A stretch of 64,000 nucleotides of DNA from Tetracentron sinense (GCA_015143295.1 CM026571.1:33942505-34006504), one strand, 5' to 3'; positions 12,651-25,808 are shown, counted from the first letter of the stretch. Notes: generated by a model not told the origin, from the letters alone. Numbers and translations: made by a program.

Positions 12651-13625
12651 TACGAGGTTCGTTCGAATGGCTTGAGATTGGCTTGAAAACGGTCCACTAG
12701 GTAGCTACTGGAATTGAATTCAAAAAGAGAAAAACCTATCTCTTGGTGAGAGGAAAGAGAAAAACTCCATCTGAATTTAAATGGAGTTAAATGAGGGACA
12801 CATGACATTAAAAGAGAACCCGAGACGCACCACCTCGCGTCACCGACGGAGGAGGTGATTATTTTCCTATTTTTAATTCTTTTTTTAAGCCTTGCCCTGA
12901 CTAGGCCTTAGCACTTGATGATAGAGCTAGGGCCTGAGTCCTGACCCTGTTGGTGAGGGCCGGGCCCTTGAACAGCCCTACATAATATAAAATTAGATTC
13001 ACCAAAAATCTCCAGATGACTAAAACAATAGCAGAGAGCGAGGGAATAGGGATTGCTTCAGGTTGGGGGATCACGGGAAACAAAGGGAGGTGCTAATGAT
13101 TTCTGAACAGATTTCAGCGAGTGTATGTCTCGTTGCAAGGAGCCCAAGGACTGTGCCCTTCTTCGTGAAGACTATCTCGAATGCCTTCACCACTCCAAAG
13201 AGGTCTCATTCTCTCTCTCTCTTCATTTCATCTCCTTTTAAACCATCAATGATTCTGCAATAACACATGGATCTGATCTGGTTTTCGAAACCCTACTTTC
13301 TTCTTTTCTTGATCGTAAACGCTGTATAACGGGAAACCATATATATATTTCAACTACCGATGGTATATCTGGATTTTTTTTCTAGGGTTCATATGCTAAT
13401 CTACATATGATTTAGCTCATTAACTGGATATATTTTATCTATTTTAATTTAATTTATGTTCTATGCTGGCCGTTTGCTGTTTTCTTTGATATCTTTCTTG
13501 TTTTCCGTTGAAATTAGCTATTGAATTCATAATGCCAATGTGCATATGTGCCTAGAAGGAACTGGTTAGAGTTTTTCTTTGGTGTGTTTGTGGTGCGCGG
13601 GCACGTTGAGTTTGGGTTTGTTGGA
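12651..13625. other. No gene recognised
   Basis: Mixed sequence with a CT-rich stretch at 13208-13225. It may include flanking intron of the RAD16-like fragment that follows, but no splice-consistent exon was found upstream. Confidence 0.35.
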
Positions 13626-14099
13626 AGCACCAGGGTGTTGGTCTACCATGGAGCCAACAGAGGGAAGAGTCCCAAGCAGTTCTCAGAATATGATTTTGTC
13701 CTGACAACATACTCCACTATCGAGGTAGAGTACAAGAAGAATGTGATATGCCACCCAAGGAGAAGTGTGTGTGGTGTGGGAAGTTGTATTATCCAAAGAA
13801 GATGAATGTACATCTAAGGTATTTCTGTGGGCTTGATGCCGTTAAAACAGCTAAGCAGTCTAAGCAAGCAAGAAAGGAGGTGAAACATAGATTACAATTG
13901 TCCAAAATCGAAACAAAATCTTCTGTTTTAAATGACCAGAGTAGTGAACTTGAGGGTCGTACAGGGAATGGAGCTAGCAAGAAGACTGAGAAGCATTGCA
14001 AAACAAAAAAAGATCCTGGGGCTGGTTCTTCCATGGGGAGTTCAACTGGTGTCGAACAAGATTCACCCTCAAGGAAATCAATTTTGCACTCCGTGAAGT
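13626..14099 (+). pseudogene. RAD16/RAD5-like SNF2 helicase, single-exon fragment with frameshift
   Basis: The left half reads TRVLVYHGANRGK and EYDFVLTTYSTIEVEYKKNV, the SNF2 motif II-upstream region. A two-base insertion near 13748 shifts the frame into MPPKEKCVWCGKLYYPKKMN and VHLRYFCG, the zinc-finger-like C-C-H-C insert found in plant RAD16-like helicases, then a Lys/Ser-rich linker ending SILHSVK at about 14099. In intact proteins the next exon continues towards the DEAH box; none follows here. Helicase motif I and the RING finger are absent. Intact relatives act in global-genome nucleotide excision repair. It is either a decayed duplicate or a transposon-captured exon; no transposon ends bracket it visibly. 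Confidence 0.75.
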
Positions 14100-17000
14100 G
14101 CAAAATTTCTAAGTTCATTTCTTACATTATAAGACAAACCCACATCAAATTTCTAAGTTCTAACTATACCATGAGAAAAGACGGAGAGAACACAGTGTTT
14201 AGAACAACCAAGTTTCTGTCCCTAAGCTCCTAAACCACTAATTTTCAAAGCCAAAAAATCCTATCTTGAACTTAAAGTGAAACCCAAATTTAAGTCCAAG
14301 TATTATAAGTACCCGTGAATTAAAGAGGAAAAGAACCTAGGTTTTAGAACAGCCAAGATTCCATTCCTGAGTTACAAAACCACTAAACCCCAAGTGTTTT
14401 TTTGGAAATCCCCAAACTAAAAAGCCTCAAAATCTTCATCTCTTGCAGTTTTTTTTTTTTTTTTTTCTATTTGGAAAGAAAAAACAAGGGAAAGTAAGAG
14501 GATTTATCCATGCATGTTTTTTTATTTTTATAACAGGGGATTTGTAATCACCTAGGATCAACCACATGATTTTCCTACGCTTCACATAAAAGAAATGTAG
14601 AAAGATCTTCAAATCCACATCAAATTAACCAAACAAGCAGAACTAATACAAAAACGTAGTTTGTAGGAACAAATCAATAATAACAAAGAACTGAAAGGAA
14701 AAAACAAATCATATCATGTAATGAGAATAATCATTCAAAAAAATATGAAATGAAAAGAAAGTAACAATAGGAGAAGCAAGCTTTAGAAGTTATAATTCTA
14801 ACTAACTATGCACAGAGAGCATAGTTACTAACATCTTCGCCATCTAGATAGAATCTGAAAAGTGTTCCACTAATTATTGTTAATTACAGTATTGCATTAA
14901 CATGACATCCTATAAGAAGCTATATTAACAGCATAATCTATTACCCAAAAAAAAAAACATAATCTGATAAAGCAATTATTATCTAATGTAAGAGGGTCAC
15001 AAATTATGAAATCAATTACCCTCATAAGCTGAGAGCATTTCCACACCAATTAAGGAAAAACATAATCAATCAGCATAAAATGGTACATGAAATCCTAATC
15101 TAGAAGAGAAAAATTTAATCTTTAAGATCAAACATTTACAAAAAAAAAACAAAACTCAACAAATATCCAATAAATTAAAGAACCCATATCACAAAACCCA
15201 TGAAAACAATTGAAACACAGCAAATTAAGAGAGAGAGACGGCGTCGAGGGGTGAGCTTCCGGCGGAGGAGAGAGGAGAGAACTTGCACAAAGAGCATAGA
15301 GAGAGAATGAGAGAGCATAGAGAGAAGAGAGCAACAAATAATTTCTGGAATTGAAATTCACATGAATGTGATTTAAAAAAAAACTTCCCATCAAGCCACT
15401 TTAGAAATAAACAGGGCAATTCAAAACAAAAAGTATTAGGTCTAAATTTCTCTTAGTTTATAAAGGAATAGTAAAGGTACTAATCAAATTCACTTCATCA
15501 CATGCTTATTCAGATAATCATCCGAACTAACGAATTAGGATACAAATAGGATACAGTTATGATAATATTTGCATATGTTGAGACCCTACCCATGACCCCT
15601 ACATAAAGGAAAACAAGTCACAAAACAATCCTCAGAGGGACTCATCTAGTTTCAATGGATCAAGAATCCATCATTAAGGGACACAAAATTACAATAATGA
15701 TTGATAACCAACAACTAGAGCAGCCGATTTGGGACAGAGGCAGTGTGGTATATCCCCCACCACCACACTAAGGGCATGAAATTAGCTTAATGGAACCAAA
15801 CTCATTGAACTTTCATAAACCACACACAGTAGGAAAGAAGACCGGGGCGGGTGGCACAAATTATATAGCATTGATTTTTTTTTCACCATCCATCAAAAAA
15901 TACAAATCAAACACTCCATGGAAAAGGGCTAACAAAAAAAAAGGGATTAACAAACGCAAGAATTCAAAAACAAAAATATATAAACTAAACCCTAACATGA
16001 ACTCCAACAAAGAAGCCTTATCTTCTCGGCCGAAAATTACAAAATTACAGAGAGAGAGATTACAAAATTTTAGGACAAAATTAAAGCAAAAAACTTCCAA
16101 AAAGAAATGCATTAAAGGAGAACCAACTTCTACTAAATTACAATGTTGGAAAGGCATATGCAATGTTGGAAAGGAATCCAATTAGGAGAACCAGTATTTT
16201 TACCAATCTGTGAATTGGGCATCGAAAACCCTAAAGGGAAAAAACCCCAACAACAAACATACGCCTCCTTGCCAGGAACTGTCGAAGGTTAGGGAAAGTT
16301 TAATTTAAGAAGAGAAAAACTTACAAAAATAACATAAAAAAGAGAACACAAGGAGAACAACAAGGACCAAAAACACAATAGAATAAACATTAGAAACTCC
16401 CAAAATAAAGAACAAAGGACAGGGAACCTATGGTGAAATCACAAAAGCTACTCCCATGTCCTCAAGATCTCGTCCCGTAGAGCAAATCCTCGAACGGACC
16501 AAGAACAGAAAGTATCTCAGAAAACCAGCTAGACAGTTAATCAAAATTGACATTAAGTACAGTCTTAGATAAATCTTGAAATGGGTAATTTTTCCTTTGG
16601 TAGCCGAACTGGGTATTCACCATTTTGCACTCTTTCATGAATTTAATAAATTGGGTATCCCTTAATACCCACAAATATACCAATCTAAGCATCCAAAATA
16701 GTAAAATTTTTTGAAAATTTTATTACAAATTGAAATGGGTTTTCCATTAATTCAATATTCCGAATCATGGGCTTTACTCCAGAGATATAAATTGAAGATA
16801 AATCATTCAAAAAGAGAAAAACCTAAGCATCATCATGAAGGAAGAATTAAACCCCATACGAAATCAAAATTAAAAAATTGAGAGAGAATGAGAGGAGAGA
16901 ACCTGCTGAGGGGTGAGCTACTGGCGTCGAGGGGTGAGCTTCCAAGGGTGAGAGAACCTGAGAGAGCAGCAAGAGAGCATAAAGAGAGAATGAGAGCAGA

Positions 17001-17190
17001 GAGAGAGAGAAGAGAGTAGAGAGAGAAAGAGAGGAGAGAGAGAGAGAACCCGAGACCTCGTCGGAGAACGCGTCGCAGGTGGCATCAGAGCTCGCCGGAG
17101 AAATCATCACAGGTGGCCGGCGACGAGAGCAGACCGCAACGTGGGGAGAGAGCAATAGGAGCAGAGAGTAGAAGGAGAAATCGGGAAAAA
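14100..17190. other. AT-rich spacer with GA microsatellites, no gene seen
   Basis: Long A/T runs and no credible protein. Two related GA-rich blocks occur, about 15228-15325 and 16880-17050. Both contain GGCGTCGAGGGGTGAGCTTC and long AGAGAG tracts, so one is a copy of the other or both are ends of one element. The second leads directly into the CACTA terminus, so this stretch may be the body of a large decayed CACTA element. Confidence 0.4.
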
Positions 17191-17214
17191 AAGATCAATC
17201 CCTAAATAAAACTT

Positions 17215-17614
17215 TCTCACAGCGGTTAGACTAAGCCGCCTCTAATAATAAACATGTTTTAAAGGCGGTTTTATGAACACCGTCTCTGATGAGTGGGTTT
17301 TCTATGACGGTTTTTGAAAAACTGCCTCCAATAAGTTCGCAGGAATGGTTAGGTGGGAAAGCGAAAAGTGATGTTGGGAAAGCTTTCTGAGGCGGTTTCG
17401 TAAAAACTGCCTCAAATGAATATGTATATGAGGCGGTTTTCTAAACACCGCTGTTATAAAACATATTATTAACGACGTTGTCCAGTAAAATGCCGTTACA
17501 ATAGTACCAGAAGAGGTGGTTCAATATAACCGCCTCAATATATATGTTTCAGAGGCGGTTATGTAGATCCGCCTATAAAACCTCGCCACTAAAGGCCTTT
17601 AATTTTGTAGTGAC
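17215..17614 (-). mobile_element. CACTA (En/Spm) transposon terminus with subterminal repeats
   Basis: The plus strand ends TTAATTTTGTAGTG (17601-17614); its complement is CACTACAAAATTAA, a classic CACTA terminal repeat. Upstream lie at least eight copies of GAGGCGGTT or its complement AACCGCCTC, many paired as dyads such as GAGGTGGTTCAATATAACCG at about 17512-17535. CACTA elements carry such subterminal motif arrays for transposase binding. No matching left end (CACTACAAA on the plus strand) was found in the window, so the other end is lost or very diverged. Confidence 0.78.
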
Positions 17615-18139
17615 CAAAGGAAAATCAAGTCTAAATGATTTCTACTAGTGTGGGCGACAGAGTCGGAATGATGTGAAACTTACACGGTTGGAGGGAAACG
17701 GTGAGATCTACAATACTCATCACCTTTGGCCATGACCTACACCCTTTTTCGGTCAAATTCCATCGTTTAGGCCTTGTGATTGCCCTTTTTGCTATTTTAG
17801 GAAATTTTTGTTTTGGTAATAAGTTGAGTTTTAGAAGTCAGAATTGCTCACCGTCGATTTTGCCTTGATTTCGGACTTTAGTATTATTTGTTTCCTTTGT
17901 TATCTCAATTTTGCTATTTTTAGTTAATTTTCCTAATCCACCCACTTTCTTGCTTAAACAAGGATTAGGGTTGGTTTTCTTTTACAAGTAGACTTGTAAG
18001 CTGTGAGGAAGGCAACTTTTATTCAATAATATTTGAGATTTCTCTTGAGAGTTTCTCTCTTTTCTGGTGGATTCCAGTTTATCTTGGAGTATAGACTTTG
18101 TTCTTACTCTTTGATTGTTTACTGCTGCATCACAACGAC

Positions 18140-18397
18140 ATGGAAAAAAGGTTTCGTCAAAGTGAAGAGATTGAAAATAAAATAGATATAATGGCACATC
18201 AAATTGGAGAGATGGCTGCTGCAATTAGGGAAATAAATTAAGATCACATTCCTAATGAAATTTTTAATACAATAATGAAAACAGAAGGTTTTGATTCATC
18301 ATTACTTTTTTCTGCCTTTGATTTCTTGTTAGGGTGTCACGTGATTGAAAATGGAATCCTAGCGAAGAGTGAAAAGTTTCGAAAGAGTGAATGCTAA
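18140..18397 (+). pseudogene. Myb/SANT-like (Harbinger-associated type) protein fragment
   Basis: From ATG 18140 the frame reads MEKRFRQSEEIENKIDIMAH, a stop (TAA at 18239-18241), then IPNEIFNTIMKTEGFD, LLFSAFDFLL and HVIENGILAKSEKFRK, ending TAA at 18395-18397. The second part matches the C-terminal tail common to plant Myb/SANT-like proteins of the PIF/Harbinger transposon type, where it reads roughly EGFDEE..AFxFLxxNExxARGFLAKxxxLRKxW. The DNA-binding half is missing. The assignment rests on remembered family pattern only. Confidence 0.45.
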
Positions 18398-18689
18398 AAT
18401 TTTAATCTTAGAAGGAGGGTTCTTCTAGTGGTGATTATTCGTAATGATTTATTAGTTGTATGGATTATTTTGATAATGGTTTTAGGGGTTGAACATGTAA
18501 TATAGCTATTCTACTTTTAGGATGATACATTAACTTATAACTTATATATAGTATGTTTTGTTAACAGTAGATATAGTCATTAAGAACCTTTTGAAAATGT
18601 TAATTTTGGATAACGTAAATTGAAATTGATTGATGATAATTTTAGTTATATGGTTTGAGATATTTTAGGTATATGGTTTTAGATATGTC

Positions 18690-20663
18690 CATAGATTACT
18701 ACCTATGAAACCCAAGCAGGTTGGTGGACACATGGCGGGCTTAGAGACGGTTTTGGACACTTGGCAGCTCCCGGGAAATTTGAGATATTTTTGACACCTA
18801 TTCTTTTAGAGTTAGTAACGGTCCACCTCTTTAAAACGTTTTGTTTATCTTTCTATATTCTCCCTCTTAAAAACCTTTCCTTTTATGGCTGTTTCTTTTT
18901 TTTCCCTGAGAAATACTACCTTAACAAGTGCACTGCAAAGAGATGTGGGGAAGGAGAGGGGCAAGGTGGTAGGGTTTTAGAGAGCGATGTAACGGTCCAT
19001 ATCTTTAAATTGTTTTTGTTCATCTTTCTATATTTCTCCCTCTTAAAACCCTTCCTTTTATGAACGTTTCTTTTTTCATTTTGAGAAATTCCTATTGCCT
19101 TTCTTCTTTAAACCAACACCTCTTAATTCTAATGATAGGAAATCAAACGTGGTTGGAGGTAACGTTACGCGCTTGTTTGATATCCGAGACATTCCCTGCC
19201 TCGTTAAAAACTCAAAGTCAGACAACCAAGCAACAAGGTTTTGAGTTGTTGATAAGATGATTTGAATTTTGTTCGTCGGTATCCCTCTGAGAGGGTTGTT
19301 CACTGTCCATTGCCATCAGCTACGATGTAGTTTTGTCGTTTTTATTCGGCAACAACTTATCCCAATCGAGGATCAGTGGTTTGTTCCTCTTCTCCTCCTC
19401 TCCCATGCCCCGAAAAGATGATTTCTACATGTACTTCAAAGATAATGCTGGTGTCATTGCGAATCCCAAAAGGAGAAATGAACAAGTCTACTATTACCAT
19501 CCCAATTGGGAAGGAGTCTGCTGATCTCTGGCCAAGGATTGCAAGCATGGCCAATAGCAGCGAATGCTATTGTATAAGAGTTTAGATGCCCAATCCTTTG
19601 AACTCTTATGATTGATTTATCTGCAATATTTGTTTGGTATGGTCCTTATCTTTTGTAAACCGAGGAAATGCTTTCTTAAATAGAAATTACTATTTAGTAT
19701 TAATCATTGATTGTTTAAGCGGCTATGATTGCCTGTAAATCATATGTGGAGAGTTGTTGCAGTGAAGTGAAAAGATTGAGAAGAAGAGAGGGTTGTGGCG
19801 GTGCTTTACAATTTTTTTTTAAAAAATAATTATAAATTTTATAATGTTAGTATTCTTTTTTCACCCAATTCCTATGCTGTAAAAGTTTTTAGGTTGTAAC
19901 GGAGAGCCTTCCATTCAACTGCCATTTGCCTTTTTTGATTATGGCAATGGACTTGGTTTCCGTATAGAGAGGATTAATGAGGGGGTCTTAAGAGACATTG
20001 CGCTATAATGATACATTGGGCATCTATTTAAATTTCAATCTCAGTTGATGTGCATATCGGGGAATTACGATCCAAGAGAGTAGACTGTAGACCCAAGGAA
20101 TACGTTTGTTTTCATACTCCTCCCACACTATTTTTGGGAATCTGATGAATACTTCTTATTTTCCTTTTTTTTTAATCCTATGAAGTGTTGTGGTAGAGAC
20201 GGGGTGTATTTGATGCTTGATTTCTAAATCTTGACTCAAAATTTTGTTACTGATAATGTGTTTTCTTTCCTTTGTTTATGATGAAGCTTCAATAGATACA
20301 ATGAAATTGATCGGTGATTGATAAGAAATCCTCCAAAACATCCACAACATGCTCACTTTTTCATATATGTGTGCAAGCGAGCACAATAGACGTTGAGCAA
20401 AATAATGGGTTTAGTGAGTTTTTGTATATCACGAGGTTTTAATTTGAAAGGGAGTTTTGTTGAAACGCAACTTGGAGAAGTGAGTTTCTGGATGTAAAGC
20501 ACCACATTTCTTGACAAAAAAAGTTCGAAAAGGGGGACACATCTTTTATTTATTTAAGTTGGGGGTTTTTATTGCTAAATATCTTTTATTATGTCTTCCA
20601 ATATTATCAGACATTTTTTTTCTTCCTTTTGTCATACCGTGCTTTGCATGGGCTTCTTACTAG
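18690..20663 (+). mobile_element. Helitron A (non-autonomous), 5' end uncertain
   Basis: The 3' end is canonical: a hairpin CCGTGC-TTT-GCATGG (20637-20651), a short spacer, then CTAG at 20660-20663 followed by T. It shares AAGCAGGTTGG..GACAC followed by TGGCGG..CTTAG with Helitron B near 20960, which places the start near 18690, but no clear TC 5' terminus was seen. There is no Rep/helicase coding sequence. A short open piece at about 19405-19523 ([17 protein letters not shown]) may be a captured exon that I cannot identify. Confidence 0.6.
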
Positions 20664-23393
20664 TCTATCTATACTACTATTATAAAACACAGTTGGAGTC
20701 TTTCTATGAATGCCACATAGGTCTTTCTCGTTATGCCAAATAGGACTCCTCTTCATTTGTGAAGCCACATATGCAAAACTAAAATTAACAAGTGGGACCC
20801 ACCTCTTTCTATCTCATTCAACTCCTAAATTATCTTTAACCGTTATCTTTCTCACCACCACTATTTGTTACTTATTAGGAATCTCTAACATCTCTTTCTC
20901 TATGGTTTTAAAGAATTAATATAATCATTTTCAAAAATAATAATTACTACTAACTCTAAACCTGAGCAGGTTGGGTGACACGTGGTGATTGTAAAATGAT
21001 TTAGGTACATGTGGCAATTATAGAGCAATTTTAGATTGTTATTAGACGTGTCTATTTTGTAATATATTTCAAAACAGTTGAAGTTATCACTTAACGCTAT
21101 GGAAAGTTATAACGAAGTGCAAACAGCGGTCATAATTCATAAGTTTCCTTTTCTTTCTCTCCAATAGTGATTGCAGTTACAAAGGGGTGTATTGATGAGG
21201 GCGACTTCACTATCCTATCAGTTAAAATTATTTGAAGTTGTAACGGTCGTCTATGAGTGCTGTAACGGTTCTGTTCCAAGCATTACGATCTTCGTCCCTT
21301 TAAATAATTATCTATCAATCTTTTTTTGCTTTAGAAATGAAGAGGGGAGATTGCAATCCGCAAGGGTTGAACTTCATAGAGAAGATCAGTTTCTTTTTAT
21401 ATATATAGTTATTATTATATAGTAATTTGTGTTGTGGGTGGGTTGGGGTGGTAGCAGATATCAAAGTCCTGGAGAGGTGGGCATCAGAAGGGGTACTTAG
21501 GCGTGGATGAGTGCGTCTTCTTCAAGTAATTGTCACCGTTTACACTCTTTCATCTCCAAACCATGACTCCTTTTGCTGTGAAGAAGAATGGTATACCCAT
21601 CTAAGCCATGTTTGCTGATTATTAATTTGCTTAAGAGAGAGAGAGAGGAGTGGTGGGTGTGTGTGTGGGGGGGGTTAGCACAGAGGGGGAGGGGAGAGTG
21701 GGCGTCAGAAGGGGTCCAAAATACGGGGTGAGAATTGAGAGGTGAGAGATAAGGTAAATGTAACAAATTAATTTATTGTGGTTTGCTTATAGATTTTGTT
21801 TCTGGTTTTGTTATATGTTAATTCTCAATGTTATTTTCATCTTCCCGTTGTGTAAATTGCTGCTTTTGAAGAATGCAAAAAAAAAAAGCTTATATTGTAC
21901 ATCAATATTTATATTAGTGAATAAGAGGACGAATCCCAGTCTCACCTCCTCTATCTCTATACCTTCAACCTCTGCTTTCAGTGCCATCTTTTGCTTCTCT
22001 GTCGTCTAAGGTAATACATAGCTGCAAGAAATGAGGCATACGACCCCAATATGGCTCTAGGACATAGTTACAGAAGCAGTGGAGATGAGGATGAGAGAAG
22101 AAACAAAGGTGGCAGGACCAACCGAGATGAGAGAGGTGGAAGGATAGTGAAGGAGGAAGGGGAAGATTTGGGCGTAAGTGGGAAGGACTTGGAGAGTGAT
22201 GGTAACAGTTGAATGGAAGACAAAATGAGATTAGAAATGCTGCAATATGGACCCTAATCACCTAGAAAAGTTTAAGTTTAGTTAGTTTAAACAATACTTT
22301 ATATAATTTAACTTTTTAAATGTTTAAAAAGTGTGGCTGTTATTTAATTTATACTTTCCATTATTTGAGATTCTTATTTATTAATTTTAAAAAATATTTT
22401 ATTCATGCATTCCTTTGATCATTACCTGTCATTACACGTGGCGGCTTTAGAAAAGGCGAGAGACACGTGGCAGCTTTAGAAAAGGTTGAGGTTAGCCATT
22501 AACAATCCTATTTAATCTACTCCTAAAATTTCTCTACAAATTAACTCACTTCAACTATCTATTAACCAAAATTTTCCCACTTTCTACCATTTAATGAAGG
22601 ATTTTGCTAGCCCCAGTTGTAAATCTTCCAAAGACGCAACTGGGCCAAACAAATGTCAAAGATTGTCTGATTTTCTTTTATTTTAATTGTTAAAATATGA
22701 AACATCTCCACGTTCTAGCCCCAACTTACACGTGGAAAAAATATGGAGTAAATGCGAGTGGTGCTAGCACTCCTCTTTAATGAATTTTCAAAAAACTCTT
22801 ATTCATTTTTCCCTTACCATTTAAAAAAAACTCTCATATTCATGCTAAAATGAATGGATGGCTAATGCTCCATATGTCATTTATTAGGTGATTGTGACAC
22901 ATGGCGATTGTTTATTAGTTTATGGAATTGTAACACTTGAGAGCATTTTTCTGTCTTAAATTGGTTTCAAATAGTACGAATTTGAAAGGAAGTGGGTGGT
23001 GCATTGAAGGGAGATAACGAATACCGTTTTGGAAAGAGCATTGATTAGCGGCGCTTCAAAGTAAAATCATGATCTGGAGTTACACAATCACACCTGAAAT
23101 CTCTACGAATTGCATTATTTTCTCTTATTTAGATTAAAATCAAAATTATAGTTGATAGGTTTTCCTCTAAAATTAACTGAGCTCCTGGCTGAAATGTAAA
23201 GCTACAATCATTTGGTCATGACATGATGTATATACCATTTTTTCCTCCGTGAGTCACAATTAAACTTTCTATTTTTCTTTTATTTCTTTTCAAATGTTTC
23301 ACTCTTATACACATGAGTTTCTGGTATCTACCTATATTATTACATGACTTTTAGTTTTTAGGATTTCTGTGCATCGCACGGGCTTCTTACTAG
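20664..23393 (+). mobile_element. Helitron B (non-autonomous)
   Basis: It starts TCTATCTATACTACTATTA at 20664, a typical plant Helitron 5' end. It ends with hairpin CTGTGC-ATC-GCACGG (23367-23381), spacer GCTTCTTA, and CTAG (23390-23393). There is no target duplication, as expected. Its 5' TC directly follows the CTAG of Helitron A, so the two are joined head to tail. The interior is non-coding with (GA)n at 21635-21650 and repeated ACACGTGGC..CTTTAGAAAAGG motifs at 22434-22485. Confidence 0.75.
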
Positions 23394-24149
23394 TATTCCT
23401 ATAAATAAAACGGAGTTAAGTTGTTTCTCTAAATGCCACATAGGTTTCCCTAATGATGCCACATAGTATTGCTCTTAATTTGTGAGGCCAAGTCAGCAAT
23501 CACCAAGTAAAATAGTACAGTAGGAACCACCTTTACTCTTCTCTTCCACTTTCCGTTACAAATCTTCTTATTCCCTTAAATTTATGACTCTTTTTTCCAA
23601 CGAAACCCGCTCCACAAATGATTACTATGTAACGCTTCCCATTCCTTCTCAACCTCTCCACCTCCCATTCAAACCCTTTACCTCCCATCTCGTCCTCTTT
23701 TCTCGTTGAAATATTCAGTGTTTACCCCATCCCCATCTCACACATTCGAAGAGCAAATTCAGAGAGGAGAAACCCATTGTTCATTGTCTTTTTCTTCTTT
23801 TTTTGCTTATGTTTGATATCTGTTTGCAGTAAGAAGAGGGAAGACCAATGATGACACCTGCTCCTTCCTCTTTTGTCTGTCCTAACTTCAGCAAGCAGGA
23901 ATCAACAAGTAAGCCAATGTATAGGAATAGTGTCTCAACGATACTACGCAGAGAGTCCTTATTTCCTTCCTCAGATTTTTATGCGAATGGGTAAGTCCTG
24001 CATATGTTAATTTATTTTTATTCAAACTGGAAATTACTATTTTTGAATCTATCTCTTGCCTTTGCTATCTTCTCAACCAATCACAACTTAAGTCTGACTT
24101 TGTAAATGCGTGAAAGAATGAATAATCTGTGTATCATTCTCCATATTTA

Positions 24150-24305
24150 TGCAGAATGCAATAATTTAAATAACGCCATGAATATGTTTGATGACATTCT
24201 ACAGTCAGGATTTTTTTTCGCCTTGAATACGTTTGATGAAATTCTACATCCAGATTTTGTAAGTGGAATGGTCTTATGATTGGATATCTTTGTTGCACGA
24301 AAGTT
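24150..24305 (+). pseudogene. PPR-protein fragment captured in Helitron C
   Basis: The frame reads AECNNLNNAMNMFDDILQ, then after a duplicated segment NTFDEILHPDFVS and, after a frameshift, GLMIGYLCC. This resembles the PLS-type pentatricopeptide signature (YAKCGNLxxAxxVFDExPxxDVVSWNxMIxGY). A near-duplicate of CCATGAATATGTTTGATGA occurs about 53 bases later (CCTTGAATACGTTTGATGA). It is too short and broken to function in organellar RNA binding. Confidence 0.5.
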
Positions 24306-24690
24306 AGGTAACTCCATCTCTCACTTTCTGTACATCTCCCACTTTCTATAGCATATAATATAATCGATTTTCAAATTGATTGGATGCTGAGACCCAATGA
24401 AATCAGAATTTTCAATTTAGACAAATATAATAGGCCACACACCAAGTGAAAACTCTAACATCTGGACTGTATATCAGACCAGGTAACTCGATCTCCCACT
24501 TGCTATTGGGTGCTAATACCAAAGGAATTTGGATTTTCAATTTGGACATAAATTCAGGCAACACGACCCACTAGAAAAGTTTGAAATCTGGACTGTATGT
24601 CAGTCCAGACAACTCCTTATCCCACTTGCTATTGGGCACTAAGACCCTATGAAATTTTGATTTGCAATTTGGACATAATATTATGCAACA
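24305..24690. repeat. About 122-bp tandem repeat, three copies
   Basis: CCCACTTGCTATTGGGTGC and its variants recur at about 24372, 24496 and 24618, followed each time by TTCAATTTGGACATAA and TCTGGACTGTATRTCAG. Spacing is 122-124 bases. Confidence 0.75.
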
Positions 24691-25618
24691 CGACCATTCT
24701 GTCTCAATCTTGTCTTTCTTACCTACCTAAAGAACAAAAAAATGGATGATGTCATTCTGTGATGCAAGGAGACAATGATTTAAGTTTTCCTATGATGTCT
24801 ATTAGGCATACGTTGCAAATACATAAATACTATTACCCAAAATAATACATAAAAACATTTGTTTTTTCGTCGATTTTAGCTAAAACTTGGACTTTTTAGA
24901 AATGTAATTATTTTGAAAGGATTTTGATGTCGAAAGGGATTAGCATATACAGATTCTTATTCCTATCTGTTCTCATTTTATTTGAATTATTTTATACTTG
25001 CATTTATCCATTTTAGATTTTTGATTCAATTTCTAATTTCAGGAGATAGCTAGGGAGTTTATGGGGGGCACTCCTTCACCAACCTCTGCCGCCAAGGTTT
25101 CATTTACATCAATATCTAATTTTACACATGCTCTGGGCATTTTATGACAATTTAATGATATCCATTTATCATTTTCTGCTTCCATGTGATGATGATTGGT
25201 TTTATTTAACCACTATGCTGAAAGAAGATTTGTCTCTCTTGCTGATGATAGCCCTCTTTAGAGCTGTAAGATTTTAGATTTCGTAATATGTTCATTTTCA
25301 AAATATGGTTATTGCCTGATTTTATTTTGTGAAATGATACTTCAATATAAAGATACAAAAGTAAAACAATAGAGATCAAGGGTTGGCCAATGAGCAAATC
25401 GGCCAATATGTTGGCAGACCGGCCGACCACTGAACAAATTTGAATTATATATTGGCACAAAAGCATGGATTGCATGAATATCAGTGAAAATAGCATATAT
25501 CTCAATAGGAACTACCGCCTAGGAAACTTGGAGCATGAAGTAAGCATTTAGGAATCTGATTCAAGCACCAATATGCTCCATGATATTGTAGGACCAAGGT
25601 ATGTTAAATTCTAAGAGT

Positions 25619-25808
25619 GAGTCTATGGGTACTCCCAATTATACTCTCAATTATACTCCCTAATCCTAACCGTTCATAAACAACCACTAATGGCCAAGAT
25701 TTCAGTTGGCTTATTTTGTCTTTTCTATTGCCACATCAGCTGGAATCCTAACCGTTTGATAATTGAAATAAACGATGGGAGTATACTTTGGGAGTATCCC
25801 TAGACTAA
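25619..25808. mobile_element. MITE with 27-bp terminal inverted repeats, copy 1
   Basis: The left end GTCTATGGGTACTCCCAATT matches the complement of the right end, GTCTAGGGATACTCCCAAAG. The inside includes TCCTAACCGTT in both halves. It lies within Helitron C. A second copy lies at 26278-26474. Confidence 0.65.

Noticed and set aside
15790-16185. 131-codon open frame rich in Lys and Asn
   Set aside because: A-rich DNA gives Lys/Asn codons by composition; there is no domain, and an equally long opposing frame exists.
19405-19523. Short open piece [17 protein letters not shown] as a real small gene
   Set aside because: It lies inside a Helitron without supporting start context or family match; noted only as possible cargo.
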